Shown in pieces: positions 1 to 4,415 of a DNA stretch of 5,101 nt. This DNA is from Chitinophagaceae bacterium (GTDB lineage: Bacteria; Bacteroidota; Bacteroidia; Chitinophagales; Chitinophagaceae). Within the stretch, counting starts at the first letter, position 1. Every line of letters starts with the position of its first letter. The stretch is taken from NCBI GenBank assembly GCA_003509845.1, contig DOMR01000207.1:1-5101 (forward strand), given 5' to 3'. The position numbers and the translations under genes are program-made. Below the pieces are notes generated by a model that was given only the letters and a program-made list of their open reading frames with translations, searched no databases and was not told the DNA's origin.

Positions 1-85
1 CGTATATTCGTATATACGCAACAAACCTGCGCTAATACACCCAAATCCGTGTGCTTGAGGAAGGTTTATAGCGCGTATAAGCTAG
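1..85. other. Non-coding left margin, possible collapsed cassette
   Basis: I see no gene here. Positions 1-18 form a small hairpin (CGTATAT, loop TCGT, ATATACG). The 9 bases at 13-21 (TATACGCAA) are identical to the start of the third cassette at 2537-2545. TATACGC at 13-19 is perfectly complementary to GCGTATA at 73-79, and GCGCTA at 29-34 to TAGCGC at 69-74. GCGTATAAGC at 73-82 resembles the 5' end of the intergenic elements further right (GCGTATAACA), and it is followed almost at once by GTTATG, which resembles their 3' end. One reading is a gene-less cassette whose folded site lost its middle. Other readings are a divergent attachment site or the end of an unrelated element. Confidence 0.3.
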
Positions 86-94
86 TTATGTACA
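85..94 (+). repeat. Left junction of cassette 1 (GTTATGTACA)
   Basis: These ten bases are perfectly complementary to TGTACATAAC at 909-918, so they form an inverted pair that brackets the first gene. By analogy with integron cassettes the crossover would fall between G85 and T86. The bases before it (AGCTA) do not match the (A/G)AACC found before the three other junctions, so the site upstream is atypical. Confidence 0.6.
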
Positions 95-1040
95 ATAATC
101 CACAACCTGAAATGCACAATAAAATAAAAACTTTTTTACTTTTTACCTTACTAATTAACAATTTTGGGTTTTCACAAAAATCAAATTCTCTTCAATTTTT
201 CGCAAGTCCATTTATCCAAAAAATTGGTAATCTAAACAATCAATATACAGAAGTGTCAAACGAAAATATTGAAGTAGATTATTTAAAAGTTCCATCGAAA
301 GAATTTGGCATTGAATATCACCACAACTTTCAAGGTAAATGGGGTTATTCGATAGGATTTTCATGGGCAAATTCAGGAACAAAATCGATTACGACATTAT
401 ATCATAGTGAATACCAAAGCATCACACTAGATGTGCAATACAAGACATTGCAATATTCATCTATCGGTCTTAGATTAGGTGGTTCATATCATTTAATGGA
501 TCGAATAAATTTACATGCATATATGAATATTCAGCTTCCATACGTAGAAAACAAAAACACTTACTGGTTAACTGATTATGGTGTGCAATCGATGCAACTT
601 TTCAAATACCATGCGAAAATATATGTTGGTGGCACTGTAGGTAGTATTCCTGATATCATCCCCGAAATTCGTGCAGACTTCGAGATTTTCCCTCACCTAA
701 ATTTTTATACGGGAATGCGTTTAAAATTTTGGGATTTTTATGATGACTATACTATGAAAGTTGAGGTTACTGGCTATGCAGGAAATGAGAATTATGGTAA
801 GGATGAAATATTGCATCTGTCCAAAGCAAAAGGAACAGACATAAGTTATTATTTTGGATTAATGTATGATCTTCCATTTAAGAAGAAGAAAAAAATTGAA
901 TAATGTACTGTACATAACAGCCGTCTAGCGCCAACCCTCCAATCTTGCTTCGAAACAACAATAAATTTGAAAGAAAATAACTTTAACTTCGGTGTAACGA
1001 TTTATTTTAAGAGTCGGGCCGAGCGCCAGGCGGCAAACCG
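86..1040 (+). mobile_element. Putative gene cassette 1 (barrel-like protein)
   Basis: The unit runs from T86 to G1040 (955 bp). It holds one gene on the plus strand, only 26 bases of leader, and a folded attC-like element starting 5 bases after the stop codon. The first nine bases, read together with a preceding G, are the exact reverse complement of the 5' box of the terminal element (909-918). That match is expected if the unit circularises by joining its two ends. Compactness, a single gene and the gene-then-element order all fit integron cassettes. Mobility is inferred, and no recombinase gene is present in the window. Confidence 0.6.
112..903 (+). CDS. Predicted outer-membrane beta-barrel-like protein
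   Basis: This 263-residue protein has no family I can name. Residues 1-22 form a signal peptide: a basic start (HNKIK), a hydrophobic stretch (FLLFTLLI), then GFSQ as the likely cleavage region. The rest is rich in alternating aromatic/hydrophobic and polar residues, for example 65-85 (FGIEYHH...WGYSIGFSW), 117-140 and 194-210. This pattern suits a small barrel in the outer membrane. The chain ends YYFGLMYDLPF followed by a basic KKKKK tail, consistent with a final strand. Reading could begin at a GTG at 49, but that would put 21 polar residues before the signal peptide and cross the cassette junction at 85, so I chose ATG 112. There is no clear Shine-Dalgarno sequence, which is usual in Bacteroidota, and no TAnnTTTG box in the 26-base leader, so transcription may enter from the left. 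The stop lies 5 bases before the attC-like element. A soluble periplasmic beta protein is the alternative. Confidence 0.8.
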   Translation: MHNKIKTFLLFTLLINNFGFSQKSNSLQFFASPFIQKIGNLNNQYTEVSNENIEVDYLKVPSKEFGIEYHHNFQGKWGYSIGFSWANSGTKSITTLYHSEYQSITLDVQYKTLQYSSIGLRLGGSYHLMDRINLHAYMNIQLPYVENKNTYWLTDYGVQSMQLFKYHAKIYVGGTVGSIPDIIPEIRADFEIFPHLNFYTGMRLKFWDFYDDYTMKVEVTGYAGNENYGKDEILHLSKAKGTDISYYFGLMYDLPFKKKKKIE

Positions 1041-1048
1041 TTATGGGC
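909..1048 (+). repeat. attC-like folded element A
   Basis: The element starts with TGTACATAAC (909-918) and ends at GTTATGGGC (1040-1048). Inside the outer ATAAC/GTTAT pair lies an internal loop of A919 opposite AAACC (1035-1039). Then comes a 12-position stem, 920-931 with 1023-1034: ten Watson-Crick pairs, one T-G wobble and one A-C mismatch. The terminal loop is about 91 bases and contains a weak AT stem (960-966 with 1000-1006). The outer 5' box matches the start of cassette 1 over 10 nt but its own 3' box over only 6. The layout R''-L''-loop-L'-R' and the size (about 140 bp) match large attC sites. A plain hairpin terminator would not explain the matching of the box to the distant cassette start. 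Confidence 0.7.
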
Positions 1049-1139
1049 AAGTTACACCCAACTACTCATTATTTAACACCCTGAAATATTTTAACGAATA
1101 AAATCGCAATTTAAAATAGGAGTTATCACATATTATGTT

Positions 1140-1147
1140 TATATTTG
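1140..1147 (+). promoter_or_regulatory. Bacteroidota-type -7 promoter box
   Basis: TATATTTG fits the Bacteroidota sigma-A -7 consensus TAnnTTTG exactly and lies 23 bases before ATG 1171, giving a leader of roughly 17 bases. I see no good -33 TTTG/TTG at 19-21 bases upstream. Its position inside the reading frame that could open at ATG 1135 argues for the later start. If real, cassette 2 carries its own promoter. Confidence 0.5.
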
Positions 1148-1170
1148 CAAACAATAAAAACTTCAACATT

Positions 1171-2193
1171 ATGAAAAAACTTCTTCTACTTCTTGCTTTA
1201 CCAATGATTGGCTTTGGACAGAATGTAAACATTCCTGATCCTGACTTTAAACAATATTTAGTTGGCAATGCAGCTATTAATACCAATGGAGATGCTCATA
1301 TACAAGTAAGTGAAGCAAGTGCCTTTAATGGTAGTATTATCTGTATGCAATGTGGTTGGTCTGATTTAACTGGAATCCAAGCCTTTACTGCTTTAACTGT
1401 TTTGAAATGTAATGATAATGATCTCGCTACCTTGGATGTTAGTCAAAATATTGCTTTGACTATATTGGAGTGTGATAGAAATAATCTCACTACATTAGAT
1501 GTAAGTCAAAATACTGCCTTGACTAAGTTGTCCGTATGGGAGAATAATCTAACTAGCCTAAATGTAAATTCTAATATTGCTTTAATGAATTTAATTTGTA
1601 AGGACAATGAAATCACGACCTTGGATTTAAGTCAAAACACTGCTTTAACTTCTTTAAATTGTGAGTATAACCAAATCTCCAGCTTAGATGTAAGTCAAAA
1701 TACTGCTTTAATTTCTTTGGGTTGTAGTTATAATCTACTAACCAGTATGAATGTAGATAATAATGCTGTTTTAGAAAAACTAACTTTTGCTAATAATCAA
1801 ATTACCAGCTTAAATGTAACGAATAATACTGAGTTAACTCAATTGAATGCTGATAATAACCTTCTCACCAGCCTAGATGTAAGAAATGGAAATAATAGTA
1901 ATATGACGATTGCAGGAAGTAGTTTTCGTGCTGTCAACAACCCCAATCTAACTTGTGTAAGTGTTGATGATCCAGCTTGGTCAACTATTCATTGGTATAA
2001 TACGGACCCTTGGATGACGTTTTCTAGTGATTGTAGCGGAACAACTTCAATACAACAACTAATTACGATTACAAATAAAAAACTTCTTAAAGTAACAGAC
2101 CTCTTGGGTAGAGAAACACAACCCACTAACAATGAAGTTCTCATTTACATGTATGATGATGGTACAACGGAAAAGAAATTCAGTGCTAACTAA
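1171..2193 (+). CDS. Secreted leucine-rich-repeat protein with T9SS-like C-terminal tail
   Basis: This 340-residue protein is likely exported and involved in binding; no enzymatic residues are apparent. Residues 1-17 are a textbook signal peptide (MKK, LLLLLALPMIGFG, Q). Residues 18-74 form an N-terminal cap (IPDPDFKQYLVGN, INTNGD, QVSEASAF, DLTGI), a type common in Bacteroidota LRR proteins. Residues 75-242 are eight 21-residue repeats of the pattern LTxLxCxxNxLTxLDVSxNTA. Residues 243-290 form a C-terminal cap with Cys262 and Cys288. Residues 294-340 are a sorting-tail-like domain with LLKVTDLLGRET, then VLIYMYDDGTTEK, close to the tail of the propeller-like protein downstream. Export through the Sec system and then type IX secretion, with tail removal, is inferred. 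ATG 1171 is preferred over ATG 1135 because the longer form adds 12 residues before the signal peptide and overlaps a -7 promoter box. The ligand is unknown. Confidence 0.92.
   Translation: MKKLLLLLALPMIGFGQNVNIPDPDFKQYLVGNAAINTNGDAHIQVSEASAFNGSIICMQCGWSDLTGIQAFTALTVLKCNDNDLATLDVSQNIALTILECDRNNLTTLDVSQNTALTKLSVWENNLTSLNVNSNIALMNLICKDNEITTLDLSQNTALTSLNCEYNQISSLDVSQNTALISLGCSYNLLTSMNVDNNAVLEKLTFANNQITSLNVTNNTELTQLNADNNLLTSLDVRNGNNSNMTIAGSSFRAVNNPNLTCVSVDDPAWSTIHWYNTDPWMTFSSDCSGTTSIQQLITITNKKLLKVTDLLGRETQPTNNEVLIYMYDDGTTEKKFSAN
1393..1896 (+). repeat. Eight in-frame 63-bp LRR-coding repeats
   Basis: Eight consecutive 63-base units encode 21-residue leucine-rich repeats with no insertion or deletion between them. 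Units 1, 2, 4 and 5 share near-identical stretches such as GATGTAAGTCAAAATACTGC, while units 6-8 have diverged (NVDNNAV, NVTNNTE). Such arrays can gain or lose units by recombination or slippage. Confidence 0.85.
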
Positions 2194-2407
2194 TTGAACA
2201 AAATACATTTTATTCCAGTCCTATTTCTTTTTGCAAATAGTACATCCGTTTTCTCTAATACACAAGTATATTAGTAATTATAATACTCCATGAATCTTGG
2301 ACCATGAGTTTAGTTAAAGAAATACAATTAAATTTACTAAATTGACTGTAGATTGCATATGCTTAACTTTTAAATAGAACAGCATAGTAATTTAAGACAG
2401 AAAACCA
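2194..2407. other. Non-coding tail of cassette 2
   Basis: These 214 bases between the LRR stop codon and element B hold no convincing reading frame on either strand. There are two short inverted repeats, CTATTT/AAATAG (2221-2226 with 2235-2240) and CTAATA/TATTAG (2255-2260 with 2269-2274). Each has a 6-bp AT-rich stem and an 8-base spacer, so they are weak as terminators. The other two cassette genes end 5-6 bases before their elements, so this tail is unusual and could be the remains of decayed sequence. Confidence 0.4.
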
Positions 2408-2543
2408 GCCCATAACAGCACATTTGCGAATATGGCGGGTTTAGTTGTAAAAGAAACATTCTGCTTCTAATAAACATTAGCGGTAAAATGAAAGACAGTT
2501 CTACTTAGTCCGCCACATCGCAAATCTGCAAACCGTTATACGC
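2408..2543 (+). repeat. attC-like folded element B
   Basis: The element runs from GCCCATAAC (2408-2416) to GTTATACGC (2535-2543). Inside the outer ATAAC/GTTAT pair is A2417 opposite AAACC (2530-2534). Then comes a 12-position stem, 2418-2429 with 2518-2529, with a single C-C mismatch. A small internal loop (ATA opposite AC) follows, then a 6-bp stem, TGGCGG (2433-2438) with CCGCCA (2510-2515). The terminal loop is about 70 bases. The 5' box matches the cassette 2 start (1040-1048) perfectly over 9 nt but its own 3' box over only the ATAAC/GTTAT core. Its stem sequence differs from that of element A, yet pairing is kept. Confidence 0.75.
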
Positions 2544-2617
2544 AATAATGCAGACGACACTGAAACTTCTGATCGGTATTAACTGTTTATTAAACCGAAG
2601 GCTTCAGATTGAAGTAT

Positions 2618-2641
2618 TCATTAATTTTAAATTATTAATGA
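2618..2641. promoter_or_regulatory. AT-rich inverted repeat before the propeller gene
   Basis: TCATTAAT (2618-2625) and ATTAATGA (2634-2641) form a perfect 8-bp inverted repeat with an 8-base spacer, ending 7 bases before ATG 2649. A second imperfect fold pairs CTGAA/CTTC near 2560-2569 with GAAG/TTCAG at 2597-2606. These could be an operator or an mRNA leader structure. At this AT content chance is also possible. Confidence 0.3.
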
Positions 2642-2648
2642 CACTATT

Positions 2649-3854
2649 ATGAAAGGACTAATTTTATGTACTTTATTGACTTGTTCAATGAATACATTTT
2701 CACAAACAATGGATTGGGTTTCTCTTCCTCAAGAGGTTAATGATTTCGTTTTCACCATGTGCGAATATGATGGTAAATTAATTGCTGGTGGGTGGTTTAC
2801 TCAAGCCGGAAGCACTCCTGTAAATAGAATTGCAGCTTGGGATGGTTCCTCTTGGACTTCACTTGGTAATGGGGTTACTATGACTGGAATTACCGCTCAT
2901 GTTCAAGAAATGATTGTTTATCAAAACGAACTATATATTTCAGGAGGATTTGATACTGCAGGTGTCGTCCCAGCTCATTTTATTGCCAAGTGGGATGGCT
3001 CTGCATGGAGTTCAGTTGGTTCTGGTCCAAATGCTTCAAATTTAATTTACGCTATGGAAGTGTATAACAATGAATTATATGTAGCCGGTACTTTTGATAG
3101 TATTAATGGAATCCCTGCGACACACATAGCTAAATTCGACGGTATAAATTGGTCAAATGTATCTACTGGTATTCACGGAAGTAATGTAAACGATTTACAT
3201 GTTTACAAAGATGAACTATACGCTGTCGGAGTTTTTGACAGTGCGGGTTATGTTCACAGTAATTACATTACTAAATGGAATGGAATTCAATGGGACAGCC
3301 TAGATTATGGTGTTCCCTATGGTAATTCAGCTATGATTGAATGGAATAATGAATTACTAGTTGGATCAGATGTAGATGTTATTATGGGACAACCTTATTT
3401 CTACATTCATTCTTGGGATTCTATACAATGGAACAACTTTTCAAATCAAGAGTATGTTGCCGACGTAATCGGATTTGAAACATATAACAATCAATTATAT
3501 CTGCATGGACGGGGCAGTGTAACAGGTCCGGTAGGTTATAGTTATGTTGCCAATTGGGATGGTAATAACTGGAATAATGTTGGTACAGGATTAAATAAAA
3601 ATGTTGAAGACCTGATTGTTTACAATGGTGAGCTTTATGCATGTGGCTGGTTTGACCAAACTAATTATGGAAGTTATCATAATTACATCGCAAAACTCGG
3701 GGATGTTACTGGAATTGAAGAAACCACCCTTGACAAAAAAACAATTATTAAGATTATCGATTTAATGGGTAGAGAAACTATTGAGAAACCCAATACCATA
3801 TTAATTTATGTATATAGTGATGGAAGTACAGAAAAAGTGTATAAAGTTGAATAA
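2649..3854 (+). CDS. Secreted beta-propeller-like repeat protein with T9SS-like tail
   Basis: This 401-residue protein is probably exported, with no catalytic motif that I recognise. Residues 1-19 form a signal peptide (MKGLILCTLLTCSMNTFSQ). Residues 20-352 contain repeats of about 48 residues with the pattern 'IAxWDGxxWxxxGxG...xxxYNxELYxxGxFDxxG'. The W(D/N)G-x-x-W type motifs sit at 64-69, 115-120, 163-168 (FDGINW), 210-215, 256-261 (WDSIQW) and 303-308, with a last remnant near 348. Six to seven blades of a propeller are a reasonable fold, akin to kelch-like repeat proteins of Bacteroidota. Residues 356-401 resemble the LRR protein's tail: IIKIIDLMGRET, then ILIYVYSDGSTEK. Type IX secretion is inferred. 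ATG 2649 opens directly at the signal peptide, and no other start fits better. The fifth repeat is the most divergent. The binding partner is unknown. Confidence 0.92.
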   Translation: MKGLILCTLLTCSMNTFSQTMDWVSLPQEVNDFVFTMCEYDGKLIAGGWFTQAGSTPVNRIAAWDGSSWTSLGNGVTMTGITAHVQEMIVYQNELYISGGFDTAGVVPAHFIAKWDGSAWSSVGSGPNASNLIYAMEVYNNELYVAGTFDSINGIPATHIAKFDGINWSNVSTGIHGSNVNDLHVYKDELYAVGVFDSAGYVHSNYITKWNGIQWDSLDYGVPYGNSAMIEWNNELLVGSDVDVIMGQPYFYIHSWDSIQWNNFSNQEYVADVIGFETYNNQLYLHGRGSVTGPVGYSYVANWDGNNWNNVGTGLNKNVEDLIVYNGELYACGWFDQTNYGSYHNYIAKLGDVTGIEETTLDKKTIIKIIDLMGRETIEKPNTILIYVYSDGSTEKVYKVE

Positions 3855-3860
3855 AATAAA

Positions 3861-3943
3861 TGCGTATAACATGCTGTAAGCAAAATGGCGCACAATTACA
3901 CCCGAGAGAAAGCGCCACATTGCCTACAGCAGAACCGTTGGCA
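3861..3943 (+). repeat. attC-like folded element C
   Basis: This is the shortest and clearest copy. The outer 5' box TGCGTATAAC (3861-3870) is followed by A3871, the 5' side of the internal loop opposite GAACC (3932-3936). Then comes a stem, 3872-3883 with 3920-3931, with one A-C mismatch. Next are AA opposite CA, and a 6-bp stem TGGCGC (3886-3891) with GCGCCA (3912-3917). The loop is 20 bases. The 3' box reads GTTGGCA (from 3937), so only AAC/GTT pairs locally, while the 5' box matches the cassette 3 start over 10 nt. The inner TGGCG(C/G) stem is shared with element B. An open frame at 3860-4051 merely runs through this structure and is not a gene. Confidence 0.75.
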
Positions 3944-3978
3944 GTAATGCTACAAGCGACCGTCAAAACCGACAGAAA

Positions 3979-4323
3979 TTACTTTGACGACTTCTTTAAA
4001 TCTTTCAATCCCCAATCCGACATACTATCAATAATTGGCAACAAAGTTTGACCGTATTTTGAAATTTTGTATTCCACTCTTGGCGGAATTTCTGCATAAA
4101 TAATTCGTTCCAAAATATTATCTTCTTCCATTTCACGAAGTTGGTTAACCAACATTTGCTTACTAATATCAGGAATTGCTTTTTGCAACATAGAAAAACG
4201 ATTACAATCTTTTCTTATCAAATGAATAATGACTGGCTTCCATTTGCCACCTATTTTATTCAGACAATGTGTAACAGGGCAATTATTCGGGTTGAATTCT
4301 TTTGTTTTTCTTTTATTTTCCAT
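3979..4323 (-). CDS. HxlR-family winged-helix transcriptional regulator
   Basis: This 114-residue protein is a typical-length HxlR/DUF24 regulator, a dimeric DNA-binding protein in the cytoplasm. The N-terminal family motif C15-P-V-T-H-C-L-N-K-I-G-G-K-W-K is intact. The helix-turn-helix covers roughly 42-71 (RFSMLQKAIPDISKQMLVNQLREMEEDNIL) and the wing 72-89 (ERIIYAEIPPRVEYKISKYG). Cys15 is at the position of the thiol that senses oxidants, quinones or aldehydes in family members such as YodB, HypR and QorR. Cys20 and Cys40 are additional. The gene is divergent from a quinone-oxidoreductase-like gene with 92 bases between the starts, an arrangement known for QorR-type pairs. Repression of that gene, and relief under electrophile or thiol stress, is inferred. 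The 3' end lies about 40 bases from element C. Confidence 0.93.
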   Translation of the reverse strand: MENKRKTKEFNPNNCPVTHCLNKIGGKWKPVIIHLIRKDCNRFSMLQKAIPDISKQMLVNQLREMEEDNILERIIYAEIPPRVEYKISKYGQTLLPIIDSMSDWGLKDLKKSSK

Positions 4324-4375
4324 TGGTCTATATTTTTAGACTATAACCATAATTATTGACTACAATTATTATTTG

Positions 4376-4396
4376 GACAAAGGTAATACTTTTGTC
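4376..4396. promoter_or_regulatory. Palindromic operator candidate for the HxlR regulator
   Basis: The arms GACAAAGGTA (4376-4385) and TACTTTTGTC (4387-4396) flank a central A and match at 9 of 10 positions. The symmetry reaches further (ATTTG and CAAAT) if one extra G is allowed. HxlR dimers commonly bind dyads of this kind. The site overlaps the -7 box of the oxidoreductase gene, so a bound dimer would block initiation. A second short dyad, GTCTA/TAGAC (4326-4330 with 4337-4341), sits next to the regulator's own start. Confidence 0.55.
4387..4394 (+). promoter_or_regulatory. -7 promoter box of the oxidoreductase gene
   Basis: TACTTTTG fits TAnnTTTG exactly and ends 21 bases before ATG 4416, giving a short leader. 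No convincing -33 TTTG sits at the usual 19-21 base spacing; a TTG at 4356-4358 is too far upstream. The box lies within the right arm of the 4376-4396 palindrome. Confidence 0.45.
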
Positions 4397-4415
4397 AAAT
4401 TATTAAATTACAATT

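Larger units (their letters stand above)
1041..2535 (+). mobile_element. Putative gene cassette 2 (LRR protein)
   Basis: The unit is 1495 bp from T1041 to G2535, with one plus-strand gene. GTTATGGGC at its left junction (1040-1048) is the exact reverse complement of GCCCATAAC (2408-2416), the 5' box of the element at its right end. It differs from the other cassettes in having a leader of about 130 bases with its own promoter box, and a 214-base non-coding tail between the stop and the attC-like site. Mobility is inferred from these boundaries. Confidence 0.6.
2536..3937 (+). mobile_element. Putative gene cassette 3 (propeller-like protein)
   Basis: The unit is 1402 bp from T2536 to G3937, with one plus-strand gene ending 6 bases before element C. 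The left junction GTTATACGCA (2535-2544) is the exact reverse complement of TGCGTATAAC (3861-3870), the 5' box of element C. The roughly 110-base leader contains no clear TAnnTTTG promoter box. Boundaries and mobility are inferred from this pairing. Confidence 0.6.

Noticed and set aside
49..111. Upstream GTG start for the first gene
   Set aside because: It would add 21 polar residues before a clear signal peptide and cross the cassette junction at 85.
1135..1170. Upstream ATG start for the LRR gene
   Set aside because: The added residues precede the signal peptide, and the codons overlap a TAnnTTTG promoter box, so they would lie before the likely transcription start.
3421..3642. Minus-strand open frame inside the propeller-like gene
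   Set aside because: It is antisense to a well-supported coding sequence, and its composition shows no protein-like pattern.
909..3943. Reading the three folded elements as intrinsic terminators or REP-type repeats
   Set aside because: They lack a U-tract after a compact stem, have long loops, and share box sequences that pair with the distant unit starts, which a terminator or REP does not explain.
909..3943. CRISPR array
   Set aside because: There are only three elements, more than 1 kb apart, with divergent sequences and genes between them.
3860..4051. 63-codon open frame on the plus strand
   Set aside because: It simply reads through folded element C and into the 3' end of the regulator gene; the product has no recognisable features.
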